Notes under the pieces: model-generated
Databases searched by the model: none
Told to the model about the DNA's origin: nothing
Seen by the model: only the letters and a program-made list of their open reading frames with translations
Assembly (NCBI GenBank): GCA_015680685.1
Contig: MNCI01007749.1
Location: 2,810 to 66,809 of the forward strand
Origin: Gnetum montanum
Lineage: Eukaryota > Streptophyta > Gnetopsida > Gnetales > Gnetaceae
DNA: 64,000 nucleotides
Reading direction: 5' to 3'
Part shown: piece by piece, positions 1-11,999 of the stretch
How the letters are laid out: each line of letters begins with the position of its first letter
Position numbering within the stretch: the first letter of the stretch is position 1
Translations under genes and position numbers: made by a program

Positions 1-492
1 TCCAACATTGTGAGCCTAGGATTGCCAAATCTTCAGTGGGTTTCTGAACAACAGCAAGAGAATGAAAGTTACACATGGAAAATAATGAAAGAAAGGTCCT
101 TATTTTTGGTTTTCAACTCTTTAAATGCCAAAGAAACTAAAATTATTATCTGTTTTATCTTTTTCAACACCCCCTCATTACGTGTTATTTTGGATAATTT
201 ATCAGTTCTTGCATGAATTATTTATTGTAAGCTTTGAATTTTCATTTCCCGTTACCTCATCATACAATAACACTAATGAAAGTTTCATTTAATTATCTTT
301 TTAACCTTGTAGATTTAAACGAATCTCATAATGTGAATAAAGCACAGAATGGTAGAGTTCGGGCAGTTCCAACATCACGTCGGTAAGTTTTATCAATAAA
401 CTTCAAAGATTAAGAGTAATTGGAGTTACGTATTAACATAATTTTCTTTGTTCAGGGCAAAGCATCGAGGGGTTCAGCTAGTGGATGATTAG
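1..492 (+). CDS. 3' end of an unidentified spliced gene (partial)
   Basis: Probable last exons of a gene that begins outside the window. Frame 1 is open from base 1 and reads a Gln/Glu-rich stretch (...NLQWVSEQQQENES...). A second exon-like block at 313-382 is bounded by a TTGTAG acceptor and a GTAAGT donor. A third starts at 456 after TTTGTTCAG and continues in phase across a 73-bp intron to a TAG at 490-492. The joined C-terminus is basic and ends VQLVDD. The donor of the first exon is unclear (GT at 68-69 would keep phase but is weak). I do not recognise the protein. Clean intron borders and codon-like sequence support coding; the missing first donor and short length keep confidence low. 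Confidence 0.35.
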
Positions 493-3400
493 CTTTTACT
501 ATAGTGGTTGTTTCTGAAGGTATTGCAGGAAGTCATAATTTTCCTTTGTATTGTGAATTTATTGTTGCACACATTGTGGATGAATTCTTATTTCAATTAA
601 TTGTTTTCATCCAGCTCAAAAATACTTTATTTTATAAGACATTATTTAAGGTTGATTTTGCATGATCAATAGCGTGTTGGAAAGAATCTGATGGGTTGTA
701 GGGAAATACATCTCTTTGCAGCATCAGGTCCCTGGAAATAGGGCAGAGTCACCAAAAGATATATTTTGTAAAGTTTAAAGATGGTTTATGAATTATTCAT
801 CTAACTGATTGCTAATTCAATTTCTTTGCGCTAATTCAATCTCTAAAATAGAATAAGATAATCTGAAGAGAAATAAGAGGATGTGGAGATTCATGATTCT
901 CTCCTGAAGTATTGGACATATTTTCTGCCATTTGTTGAAAATGTTGCTGTACACGTGGATTTCTTGATTCCCGATTCCCGAAAATGGCACGTGGAGAGTT
1001 AGGAAATGTTCCCCATACATGTCTTATTTTTCATTGCTAGATTGCAATCACAAAAACTTCCGTGACATTCCAGCGCTTTGTATAAAAGCAAGTGATAAAA
1101 AATTTTATACTCTTACGTTTTTGTCCACCTTTGGTCTTTCAATATTCAAGAATCTCAACATAAAAGAATCTTGGATAGTTCTTGCTGAAACAAAAGCAGG
1201 GTAACGTAGGGCGGACTATTAGCATTCAAAAGAACAAGTTTTGAATATTTAAAATCCACAATTTAAATTCGGTTTAGCAACTAGTTTGAACTTTCTAAGC
1301 ATCTACAAGTAATTGACTTCTTCCGTGCTATTGTCCTTGTAGTTTAGACTTTGTGAGGTTTACTCTATTTCCCTCTCCTGAAAATCATTTTATTTTTCCT
1401 CAAAACCATTAACTATTCATTGTTAAAACTTCATATACCTGAATAACTGCCTAATGCATGCATGATATCTTAGATATCGACGAGTTGCTGATGGATTCCT
1501 ATTTGTGCTATGATGCAGGTACAACGGTTGAACTTTGGGACTACAAAACAATGATTCTAAGTAAACGATTGGTTATTTGGTGAAGAGCAGCTTGTATTTG
1601 TAACCTATAAGTTGTAATTGTTCTTCATGATAAAATATAATTTTGGACCTCCAGTGAAACTGAAATTCAAGAATGATATGTCTATTAGGTATAGCTAAGA
1701 GTACAATGAGCAAATGATCTAACATGCCCATGCCCATGTTATCTCTAACAATGTTGAGAATTGTATGATTTGATATATTTATTAATGTGAAATTGGAAAT
1801 CATCCTTAATAGAGTTTCACTATGTGGTAATGGTTGTCTCTATGATTCTACAATGTTAGCTTAAGTAATATTGCAAGGCTATCAAGGCCAAAAAGTGAAG
1901 AATGGCTGTGAGTGGAGGTACAGTTGTTAAATGGGTTAGGTGGATCAGTTGGTTATGTTATTTTTCTTTTAAGTATTACACAAGCAAGAGGTTCAAGGAG
2001 CTAGAGTTAAATAGGTATGAAGAACATGTCTTTTCTCATCATTTGCTATAATTTCTAGAATTATTAATCTTGGGGATTTTTATTAGGTTTTGAAGACTTA
2101 TGAAGACCATATCAAAACTTTGTAATAATTTTGTTGGTCATTTTTTTGCCATTTGCTGCAATTTTCTTAGGCAGAATTATTAACCTTGGGTCACTTCCTT
2201 AATGAGGTTTGCAAGACTCATAGAGAACATATCAGAACTTTGTAAAAATTTTATTGTTTATTGAATTGGCTCTCTGAGGTCTCAAGGACATAATAAAGCA
2301 TTTTGATTTACATTAATGGACTAGTTGCAGATACCATCCTTTATGTTGCTAATGCTTTGCTGTTCTCAGGACGATAAAAGAACTGAAAAATTTGGAAATA
2401 AATAGATATTGAAAAGAATGGATATTGCTTCAAGACATTATTTACAAAAAAGATAAGTGGTCGTACATTTACCTTCATTGGTTTTACTGTAACTGTTTGT
2501 GTAAATGCACATTCCTGTGGAATGGACAGTTCTTATGCTACCTAAAGATTCAGATTGATGGAAATTACTTTAGGTAGTTTCCATGGATCTGAATCTTTAT
2601 TACCGCCAGCATGCCTTTTACCCTTTGCACCCTGTACACGTTCCTGTGTAAATGCATGTTCTTATGGACAGTTTTTTGCATATCAATCTGAACTTTTAGC
2701 TTCGGGAAAATTACTGTGACCGGTTCTAGGTGCCATTCATATGATACGTTTGCCGGAATTATGGCAAGCACCTTAGGGCTAATACAGTCACTGTAGACTG
2801 GTGTTATGAAAGCCATATAAAAAAGACATTGCGTAATGAACTTACTGATTGCTGAATGAAAAAAGTATGTCTTCTTGTTCTTTGTCACTATTTTATCACA
2901 TCCCATTCCTGAGCCTTGAAATAGTTGCATGTTCATTTGTCCACAGATTGGTATCTGGCATATTCTTTTTGTTAAAACTTGAATCTGATCACACAGTGCA
3001 TCAGTGAACAGTTTTCCCTTGTAATGCAGCACAAAGTAAACAGCTCTTTGCTTTAATCAACAGCCCATAAGTGAACAATGCTTTTCAGCCGTTCCTTTCC
3101 GTTATCATTGCAAGTTCACCTTTGCATTTTACTTTTATGTTAGACTGTTGTCGAGGGGAAATGAAAGAGCTTTTTTAGGAACATTCATTGCAGAGAGGGA
3201 AGAAAAAAGGAATTTTTCTTCTTGTTGATTTAGAAGTCCAAGATCCATCATTATCTTTGCAGCAAACAAATGAAAAAGTGCTTACTAACACTTATTACCG
3301 GAGAATGCCTCTTTTAAGAGGTAGAAATTGTGGAATAATTTTAGTTCCTAGATAGCTTTTTTCAAAGCATGTTGGTCATTGTAAGACTAAAATGGGAAAG

Positions 3401-4863
3401 AAAACAGATCAAAATAGAGCTGTCAAACAGATACTATGTAAATCTTTTTTTATGATGAAGTATGTTGTTAACATATAGGTGGTTTTTAAAAACACATCTT
3501 TAATGGGAAAATGGTCTATGTAAAGAAATTCTGGTGTGTAGGAAATTATGTTCCATGTCAAATTATCTAAATTGAAATGGATGAGTTCAAGTTTAATAGA
3601 GAAGGTAGAAAAGGTAGGGTGAAATTTAGATATAGGGAGATCCTTTAGATTAGAAATTTTTTTTGAAATTTTTTTAAAAAAATTATAACTCAGTTTTGCC
3701 TGGTAGTATCAAACCTAGCACAATCTATTATTTCTTTCGATAAACTACATGGGTTTAATACCAATAATTTTGTCATCACCATATTTCTTTGTTTAGAAAA
3801 GAATCTCTACTTTTACATAATTTTTAATTATCATAAGTTGTATGCAAGCAATTGAGTTTTGAAAAATGGTGCAGCAATAGAGGTCTTTGTTTTTGTTGTG
3901 ACAAATGAGAAAAGCCTATATTGTAGAGAGTGAATGGTAAACACCAAAGTGAAACTAACCAAATGCAATACAAAGTTTTGTGAGAAAAATTACATGAAAA
4001 ATAAATCCATCCAATGAGCTTGTTAACCTTGTCATAGTGTGTTGTTGAATATGATCTATAATTGCTTATTGGTGAGTTTGGAATTTGCATAAATTTTTAA
4101 ATTGGATTTATAGCTATTTTAACATGTTTTCTTAAATTTTCCTTTCCTTTTCCTTTTGAGTTCGGTGTGAAATTTTGATGCTTCCATCTCTTTGGTAGGA
4201 ATTTCCGCCTCTGCCTCTTCATCTTCTAATTACTAGTACTACGAGTTTATGACAAGTAATTAGATGAGTGCAAACACAACTTGGCCCATTACTCTTTTAT
4301 AGTTTATTATTTTGTCTATCCATGATTTTCTATGTTGTTTTATTTGCATGAAAACTAGCTTAATTTAGCAAAAAGAATCTTTTTCCATGGATTCTAAAAC
4401 ATTCTTAAAATATATATATATATATATATTGTGGATAACATTACACAATCACCTCTCAGCCAACATGAGAAAGGCGGTTAACATAACATTTTCTGTAGTG
4501 CTGTGGGTTATGGGATGAAAACTTCAAAATTATTTTGTAACATGAAAAAGTAGTTTTGCAAATGCAGTCTGGATCTTGTAGTGGAATTATAAAGAGGAAA
4601 TATATCTTTAAATTTCTAAATTCCAGTAGTTTATAAAATCAATGTCTAAAGGGGTTATCAATTTCCATTTGAGATCATCGAAACGGAATACAAATGATTT
4701 GCCCCGATGACACTATATATGCGTAAAATATTTAATCATATTTTGATCATGAAAGAATGCATCACACCTAATAAGTTGTTTTGAAGCTTTAATTTAGTAG
4801 TTTGGTTGATTTCTTGTCAAGTATATATGTTATTATGTTAAAATCTTCCTACATAGCAATGAG
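493..4863. other. AT-rich intergenic DNA, no gene seen
   Basis: No convincing coding region on either strand. The open frames here are short and of random composition. It contains a 110-bp tandem duplication at 2041-2266, a dispersed direct repeat (about 37 bp, 2497-2533 and 2643-2682, core GTAAATGCA), and an (AT)n microsatellite near 4408-4429. Part of 493-1600 could be 3' UTR of the upstream gene. Confidence 0.6.
2041..2266. repeat. degenerate tandem duplication, about 110 bp unit
   Basis: Unit 1 starts ATTTGCTATAATTTCTAGAA at 2041 and unit 2 starts ATTTGCTGCAATTTTCTTAG at 2151. Both then run through GAATTATTAA, a 'gaagac/caagac' stretch, ACATATCA and AACTTTGTAA in the same order. Non-coding, diverged by substitutions and small indels. 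Confidence 0.7.
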
Positions 4864-5024
4864 TAGCAGAGATTGCCAAAGCTGACGTTGACTATGGGGA
4901 CTGCATTCAGATAGAACTTGAGCCTGCATATGCAGAAGCACAGACGTTCACATAGCCTTATGAGGTAAAAGTTGAAATAGACATCAGTAAATCTGTAAGA
5001 TTCTTCTATTCTTAATCTGAAATT

Positions 5025-5324
5025 TCAGTATTTAGAATGGAAGTTCCATGATGACTCTGCTGATGAGACGAAAATCAAGAAATTCAGTGATATAAAGAGG
5101 TTACAAAGGATGCAAGTGGTAGAAGAAGCAGGACAGCAAGAGAAGGAGAATATGACAATTCCTACAGCAGAAGAGGAACCAGACCGAGAACCATATCCTC
5201 CTCCAGAACCTGCACTTGTGCTTGGTGCAGGAGTCTGTGCCACAGTGGACATTGATACAAATCCTGTCACCAGAATAACAGCAGCAACCATAGCCAAGAA
5301 CAATAATATACTCTTCCCAGGCAT
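5025..5324 (-). CDS. small secreted arabinogalactan-like peptide
   Basis: 99-residue ORF. Residues 1-29 form a strong signal peptide (MPGKSILLFLAMVAAVILV...) ending in VA before Gln30, the usual plant cleavage context. The mature part begins Q-TPAPSTSAGSGGG, with Pro-Ala and Ser/Gly runs like arabinogalactan peptides, whose prolines are hydroxylated and glycosylated at the cell surface. A hydrophobic, Cys-containing stretch follows after about residue 55 and could be a GPI-type tail. The exact C-terminus is uncertain. The start is supported by a TATA box 127 bp upstream (5451-5458) and a pyrimidine-rich leader. A plus-strand paralogue lies head to head at 6071. The opposite strand is also open across this stretch (5110-5328), but lacks these signals. 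Confidence 0.55.
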   Translation of the reverse strand: MPGKSILLFLAMVAAVILVTGFVSMSTVAQTPAPSTSAGSGGGYGSRSGSSSAVGIVIFSFSCCPASSTTCILCNLFISLNFLIFVSSAESSWNFHSKY

Positions 5325-5450
5325 TTAGTTGACAACCAACAAAATATAAATACAAATTAACCCAAGGAACAAAAGTAAAATATAAAGCAAAGTATAAACA
5401 AACAAGTGCAACTTTTGGGTTTGCTTGCTAGATGGATGTTGGACGTTGGG

Positions 5451-5458
5451 TATTTATA
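5451..5458 (-). promoter_or_regulatory. TATA box of the secreted-peptide gene
   Basis: Reads TATAAATA on the minus strand within TCTCTATAAATACCCAACG, 127 bp upstream of the ATG at 5324. Transcription would start near 5425, giving a 5' leader of about 100 nt. Confidence 0.6.
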
Positions 5459-6070
5459 GAGAGATCCAGGGATTTGTCACCTGTCCGATGATAGATTTGA
5501 CACTGAAACACTTGAGATTTGCGGATGTTCTTCTGATCGCCTTGTGACACACCTCAATCATCTCAGTTAATTTTAAAGTTGCAACACATGCCAAAAAACT
5601 GACCTTGAGAATTTAGTTTTCCTGGACTGTTGCACTAGCAATATGGCGACAATATCTTCACTTGACTTGATGTAGCCCGTGATTTATCCAGGCTTCGCTG
5701 CCTTCGGATGTCTTAATTCACGTAACTGCAACTTAGGGGAAATGAGAATAATTTCACATTTTCAGGAGAAAATAGACTGCTTTCTTCACTTGGACAATCA
5801 ATTTTTTTCATAGACGGATCCGGAGGGTCTCCATGGATGTAATTATATAATTCAGTTTGAGTTGCAGAATCTAAGGCATACCCATGATAGCATAGTCACC
5901 GGCTACAGTTACAACCGTAAAAAAGAAGGTATCTAATGAAGCTTCAATGGAAATTTACAGGTGGTCTGTTTTTCCCAGGCTAAAAATCCTGAATCAGATA
6001 TTGCTGATTCATCGATCTGCTTTGCATAGATTGTTGGGTCATTTGATCTCTTGTGGATTATTATAAGAAT

Positions 6071-6236
6071 ATGGCGATGGTGAAGAAGCCAGTAGCATTC
6101 GTTGTGCTTTTGTTGCAGTCACAATGATGACTGTTGCTATTCTCTCAATTGCAATTGAAATGGAGAAGTTGGCAATTTAAGTCCTGTAACGGGAAGAGGA
6201 TCTGCATTATCTGCCTGGGTAAGTTTTAGTTTCTGA
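6071..6236 (+). pseudogene. frameshifted paralogue of the arabinogalactan-like peptide
   Basis: Starts ATG GCG ATG with a hydrophobic leader (MAMVKKPVAFVVLL), then needs a frame change to AVTMMTVAILSIA and another to NGEVGNLSPVTGRGSALSAW ending at a TGA at 6234-6236. The three pieces laid in order match the architecture of the 5324 gene: signal peptide, short Ser/Pro/Gly mature region, then a 'V-FSF' tail, which also occurs in the minus-strand gene (IVIFSF against WVSFSF). Two frameshifts make it a likely pseudogene. It is divergently arranged, with 746 bp between the two start codons. Confidence 0.45.
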
Positions 6237-7500
6237 GGTTCTGCTTCTTACAATCTGAAACTCCAATCCTCTTCGCATTCATCATCAGTGATACTGGATT
6301 CATCTTCTTGGTTTTAGTTTTCTTTCTCTTGGAGCGCTGGTTCCGGTTCTTCCTCTGCTCTCTTTCATGGCATCTCGGCGTCATAGAAATTTATCGTATC
6401 TCATTATAACATAACTGTCTTCTTTATGTGCTCCAGATTCACAAAATTTCATTTTCAGAAACAATTCAGTTCACATCAAGAACCAGTTCAGATGGATGAA
6501 ATACGGGTAATTTGTACAGAGCCATTGAACCGGTTCACGAAAAGAAGATCCGCCTTGGGTAGGAACTCAAATTTAGAATAAACTTAATTGCAATAGATAA
6601 TAAAATTTAAGTTTGCTTTCTCTTTAATTTACCGATGGGCACTTGGCACGGGCTGGCTAATTGGTTAGTTTCACACGTAGAATTTTGATGGTTTAAACCT
6701 CAATCTTGATGATTTGAGGTTGCGCAAATCAATGCAGATTACTATTGATTCTTTAAACTTCGATCTTGATGAATTTGAATCAGTTGCCCAAATTGGTGCC
6801 GAGTCTTTATCGATTGAAGTCACAATTGAATAACGTGAATCCATTTTAAAATTCGATCTTGATAAATTTGAATCCATTTTACTTGATGGAAATCTTTACC
6901 AGAACGAGAAACTAGAAGAGTTCTAAAAAAAAATGTATACTTTAGAGTTGAACTAATGAATTATGATGTTATGAACTTGGAATCTTCCAAGTATGCTTGA
7001 AATTGATGTTTTAAACTCCCATGAAATGAAATTTGATACTTTTGTTGGTGATAGACATTAGAACTTAACAGAAAAATATTCAAACCTTAACATCTATGAT
7101 ATGAAATATGTAATATCTAGTGAAAATTTAAATTATTAGTATAAGATCAATGTGAAATGAGATTAAAATGTAAGAGATGTGAAAAAAAATGAGATCGACA
7201 TTATGTGAAATTAGAATGTGAGAGAATTGTGAAAGATTTAAAGAAATGAGAAAAGAACTTCAAATCTTCTTCACTTTTATTAAGGATTTTGCAAAGAGCT
7301 TGATGATTCAAACCTTGCAATGGTAAGAGAAACCTTTTATACCAATTTAAGTATTTTACGTGACCATTACATATATGAGGTACATTTTTTATTACATGGT
7401 ACATAACTATTAACCCAACCCTTAGTTTAGCTTGAAAATTGAAATGACTAAGAGTAAGAGTATTGAATTGAAAATTAATTAAGTATTTCATTGAAAATTC
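6237..7500. other. non-coding intergenic stretch
   Basis: No gene supported. It holds three diverged copies of a short repeat at 6687-6875 and AT-rich DNA leading into the end of LTR A. Open frames on the minus strand here (6671-6877, 7201-7539) are repeat or AT-rich shadows. Confidence 0.55.
6687..6875. repeat. three diverged copies of a roughly 35-bp repeat
   Basis: Copies near 6687-6719, 6747-6781 and 6838-6875 share the core TTTAAACTTCGATCTTGATG followed by an A/T stretch and TTTGAATC-like ends. Spacing is irregular (about 60 and 90 bp). Confidence 0.55.
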
Positions 7501-8071
7501 CGTAGATGGCACTAGTGTGGTATTTAGATTGTTAAACATTGATCATAGGTCATTGTCTTCCCACTTGGACTAGTGGTAGCTTTGTCACATATGATTATTG
7601 ACATTGTGTGGCTAAGGCTAAATTATCTAAGATAATGAACATTAATTATTTAACCTAATTAATAACAAGAAGATTAATCCTAAACTATCCTAAGGACAAT
7701 GAGTGTTTGTTCCTAGCTTATCATACATGTCCTGAACTCACATACCGACTATTGAGATTGTTAAGTGTTATGCTATTAGGTGAACCAAGCAATAACACTG
7801 CTGAGATTATAAAGCAAATACATGTTTATGCTTGATATTGGTCATACTCATTTTGCCGATTAATTAGGGTATGGAAATGTAAATGTTAACTAACTACATA
7901 GAAAATAAATTGCATTAAAAGTAAATCTATTCTAAGTTAAAGTGTTGCAATGAATAGGAATCAATCTCGATTTTCTTACTATTCATGGAATGTGTTCAAG
8001 AACAATGCTACTTGAATAAGACGTCATACACTATTGACCAAATGGTCCCAAATATGTTATGGGTATTCACA

Positions 8072-8079
8072 TATTTATA
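8072..8079 (-). promoter_or_regulatory. TATA box of LTR A
   Basis: TATAAATA on the minus strand, at the same relative place as in the other five LTR copies, just downstream of the palindromic repeat module. Confidence 0.5.
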
Positions 8080-8094
8080 GGCAAATGCATACAT

Positions 8095-8285
8095 TACATT
8101 CATGGGGATGCGTTAAGGCATTTAGTTACGTCGATAGGGATGCATTGACAAGGGTGGGTCAACGCATCTAAGATGCATTGCTGGTTAATGCATCAATGCA
8201 TCTTCATTGACATATATGCATTGATGCATCTAAGATGCATCAATGGGGATGTGTCAACGAGGCTTCATCGATGTGGATGCATCAA
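8095..8285. repeat. LTR A promoter-proximal module: GATGCATC-type repeats
   Basis: Contains many copies of GATGCATT/GATGCATC and ATCTAAGATGCAT, including the palindromic TGATGCATCTAAGATGCATCA. It occupies the slot that holds GATATCGCG palindromes in LTRs B-E and TAATTATTAGAG repeats in LTR F. Confidence 0.65.
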
Positions 8286-9608
8286 CAAAGCTCCCTAACA
8301 TATCAAGTCTCATCATACCCTCACAACTAACTAAAAACTCGTCCTCAAGTTATAAATAAATGGACAATGTTTCATTACAAAAATTATGGGGTGACCAAGT
8401 CTAGATTGGCTACCATTATAAAACTCGAGTGCAACATTACACAAGTTTATTTAAGTGGATGTATTACAAAATGACAAAGAGAAATCAGACAGATATCAAA
8501 GTTTGCCAAATGGTAGAAGTCTTCAAAGATTTGCTGATGATGAATCTTCTTGTTATTGCTAATGGTGGTAGACTTTCTAACCTTGATTATTATGTTGATG
8601 CTTCTCTTTTATGTAGAACATTTTTGAAGAATGAACTAAAATTTCTTCTCATCGTCCCATGGGTTCAGCAAACATGTGAGGTTGGAGCTTGAATAATTGT
8701 ATATGCTACTTATTTGTCCATGGGAATCTACTCATTTTTCCTTCTTTTAGCCTCTTTACCTTGCCTTGCGAAAGACCTTCAACCTTAGGCTTTCCTTTTA
8801 GCATCACCTATAATCACCAAAGGATCAACGTTAGGTTTGGTAAATTTTCCTTAATAATTAACCCTTTTCGGATCCCTAGTTAGCTCAAAATTCAAAACAA
8901 TGTTAGCATTTAGGCTCAAGGTGATTTCATAATAATGCTCTCCACGGCTCTAAGGTAACTAAAATCATCAAGTTGTTTACGTTATTTCGATTATTTTTAC
9001 TATTAGTTACCATAATGTTTGAAAATGGGGTGTTAGAAAAATTTCAAAAATTACATCCTTAACTCCTCCACAATAAATGAGCTTAACTTTGAAAGCTCAC
9101 AAGTTTTCAATAATTGAAACCAAAGATCTGGTTCACAAGATGGACAAAAATTTTTGAATTTAGAGGAAATTTCAATATAAAAGCATTAAAGATAACTCGA
9201 AATTGATGAGAAGAAGTTGGTCATAAAATCATGCATAAATTCAGAGAAGCTATCCATGATGTTCTTTCATATGTAAGGTTTAGTTCAAAGCCATGATTAA
9301 CAAAAGTTATGCAAGTGGATCCTCCCTAAAGCAAGCTCTTGCCATAATGCCCTTGCATAACCACTTCTATAGATGTCTGTGGAGATCTTGAAAGTCAAAT
9401 GTAGACCATGCCTTTATTCCAAAAAACACATGATTATCTTGGTTATGATCTTGCATGATACTATACAAAACCATTAGGCTCATAATTGCATGCACTAGTG
9501 AGGTAAATAATGAGATAAGTTGTAGAGATTAGGATGTGAGATACCTAACCATGTCTACAATAGGTTCTTGTGTTAATTGTGATTAAGATGACCATAGTAC
9601 CTATCCAT

Positions 9609-9791
9609 CTAAGTTTCAAACCAAGACCATACCATTAACAGTGGCCTCACATTGATGTGCCCCTTCTTGCCTACCATCATGAATCGACAACAACCATAGA
9701 GATTAAACATCACTCCAAAAAGAAAAGAAAAGAGAAGAAGGAAGGAAGTAAGGGCCTTAGTTAGAGGGGTACCTTCAGGCATGGGTAACAT
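9609..9791 (-). pseudogene. diverged copy of the LTR small ORF
   Basis: 60-residue frame that keeps the PLTKAL start motif and the same spacing to its stop as the LTR B and LTR E ORFs, but most later residues differ (for example SWFET at the end instead of RLELE). I read it as a decayed copy of the same small ORF in an older LTR. Confidence 0.4.
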
Positions 9792-10514
9792 GTCTTTCCA
9801 ACTCTATAACTAGTTCTTGTAGCCCATTATTATGTCTAAGAGGTTAGTTTGAATTCCCTTTTTTTTTTTTGGGTTTTTTCTCTTTTTCCTTTTTTTGCTA
9901 TTTTTCTCTTTTTTTCTCTTTTCTCTTTTTCTTGGGAACTACACCATGCAAATACATGCTTCCTATTTGTTGAGTAATGATATGAGTGATGATACTTTTT
10001 ATGAGGAGACATAGGCCACAAGAAGGAATTCAAGAAGAGAATCCAACAGATCCCCTTGAGGTCACACCCTTTTTCATTCCCACTTGGTCTTTCCCCCTTT
10101 CTTTAAGGCATAATGATTGTTAGTTAATTTTTAATTTCATGTGAGAAGAACCATATTATTTTCATGATAAAGATCTCTTATATAGAAAAATTGAAGGGAT
10201 GGATGATGTGGTTTCATTGCATTATACAATTATTTACTTAATCATCTTGATAACATAGGACAAAGACTTAACACATAGCGTCAACGTTTGCATCATGATT
10301 GGTAATATTATTAACAAAAACATAGTAGACATTCATAAAACAAAAAGAAAATGACTCAAGAAAAGAGAAAATTATAAAAAAAAAAAAGAAAAATAACAAG
10401 AAATAGAAAACATATTAAGAATTTGAAAATTTTTGAAGAAATAGGAAAATGATAAAAAATTGTAAAACAAAAAAGTGAAAATGCACTTATTATTTCTTGA
10501 TTCAAGATGTAGCA

Positions 10515-11233
10515 TCTTCCTCATGACTAAACTCATGTGCGAGCATTTGGAAAATAGACTGTATATTCCCTTGTTTATACACCATAAGTTTTCCATTTAT
10601 CATCTTTAATGATTTAATTTTTTGCTTGGTAGCACATTTAACATTGATGATGATCAAGTTTCTATCATTTGGAGACATATCTTTAGCTAGACTAAAACGT
10701 GTTTTCTTTTTAATGGTTCCATACATGTTTCCTTGTTTATTTTCTATTTTAGTTCATGTGTCTCCTTGTTTAACATCTTCTTTTGGTGTATAGTCAGAGT
10801 GTAAGATGTTCCTCTCTAAGTTCTCTGTTTAGTTCACTTTCTAAGGACTAGAACTAATAAGTGAATTGGTTGTTTCGAAGCTTCTTTTGAATAGTTTGGT
10901 ATTTTGATTCTTAAGCCACTAGGTGTCTTTTGATTTAGTGGTTATTGTGCATACTTGGTTTTGTACACATACTTGATCCTTAAGTTTGTTGTGGGTTGGT
11001 ATAGGTATCATGTTAATACTTTAAACTTTTAGCCCACAACTGCATCCTTTATCATTATTAGTAATGGATGGAATTTTTTGTCTTTTTACTATGATAGGTT
11101 CATCTTTTATGTTTTGTGTCGGAGTGGTAATGGTTGTTGGCTTTTGCGTAGGATTAGAATATATTGTTTTTGTGAGGAAGGGAAGGGAGTTACACTAGAC
11201 TGTCCTTGTGCTAGTTCTAATGAGCTAGCAGGT
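10515..11233 (-). mobile_element. unassigned sequence between LTR A and LTR B
   Basis: By position this should be the 3' internal end of the element that owned LTR A, because a polypurine-like tract borders it. I see no recognisable gag or pol motif in it. Element 2 (11234-17320) appears to be inserted at its upper end. AT-rich; the open frames at 10372-10726 are low-complexity. Confidence 0.3.
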
Positions 11234-11951
11234 TGATGAGTAGTGAGGTACCCCTACACTCAACCATATGAATACGAGCGTGACACACGCGATCCGGTCG
11301 AACTCCGGAAACTAAGTGCCTACACGCCTTATGGAACACTTAAGGTTAATTATTCGTTGTCTTCCCAGACTTACTTGTATTTGTCACGGTGTATGGTTAA
11401 GTAAGTCTGAGGTATACGATTTTTATAGTCTTTTATGTTTTATCTCCTATGCTGAGAGGTGAAGGGTTGAAGAAACTAATTACTAACTTTAACTAACTAA
11501 CTAAATCTGAATTAACCTAGCATCAGCATCTGTTCCCACTTATCGTCTACACCCTGAACCAATGCAACCGTGGTTACTAAATGCTAGTCATTGCTGGGAT
11601 CACCATGTATAACGCACGTGCTCGAAGCGGTCGTATTGAGGCACTTAACTAGGAGAGAAGGGTTGAAAGAGATTTAATTACTAATAAATCATTAAAGGAT
11701 AAATAGTAAATAACAATAAATAAAAGTCCTAATTAGCCTATTCCATGCACTGCAAGGTTTATCCAAGAAGCTCGTCTTTATTTTTGTACACAAACATTTG
11801 TTCAGGTACAATATTTGCTCGAATAAAGATCCATTCACTTAAGGACTCCTATTGCAGGCACATGGAGAATATTCTATCTTTGGAGTGATCAATCTGCTAG
11901 AGTTTCGCTACGGTCTAAGCCTAGGATGAGAAATAAGGGAGAGTCGCCTCT

Positions 11952-11959
11952 TATTTATA
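11952..11959 (-). promoter_or_regulatory. TATA box of LTR B
   Basis: TATAAATA on the minus strand in CATATCTATAAATAAGAGGC. It lies 16 bp downstream (minus sense) of a perfect 24-bp palindrome. Confidence 0.65.
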
Positions 11960-11975
11960 GATATGATGACGCATC

Positions 11976-11999
11976 GCGATATCGCGTACGCGATATCGC
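11976..11999. repeat. perfect 24-bp palindrome in LTR B
   Basis: Core GATATCGCGTACGCGATATC, extended by GC on each side, identical to its reverse complement. A looser partial copy (GTGATATCGCG) follows near 12027-12040. Confidence 0.9.

Larger units (their letters stand above)
7500..10514 (-). repeat. LTR A of a T1 Ty3/gypsy element (minus orientation, old)
   Basis: Diverged copy of LTR B. The upper edge is at a polypurine-like GAGGAAGA next to TGCTACATC on the minus strand (10514). Shared landmarks in order: a copy of the small ORF region (9609-9791), a 'TCCTCCctAAAGcAaGCTC' block near 9320, CATCATACCCtCAcaACTAA near 8300, a repeat module, a TATA box at 8072-8079, and blocks matching LTR B near 7550-7800 (for example cATTGTCTTCCCA). 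The lower edge is only approximate. It is the most diverged LTR in the window, judged by eye. Confidence 0.5.

Noticed and set aside
5110-5328. Plus-strand 72-aa ORF opposite the secreted-peptide gene, with exon-like borders at 4864-4975 and 5029
   Set aside because: The implied intron (53 bp) is too short for a plant, the first block has an in-frame stop, and the minus strand has a signal peptide plus TATA box. Kept as a possible older gene fragment only.
8095-8285. CRISPR-like spaced repeats (GATGCATC)
   Set aside because: Irregular spacing and no unique equal-length spacers, in a plant LTR; this is a simple palindromic repeat module.
9836-10033. Minus-strand Lys-rich 65-aa ORF
   Set aside because: Encoded by a poly-T/CTTTT tract; low-complexity artefact.
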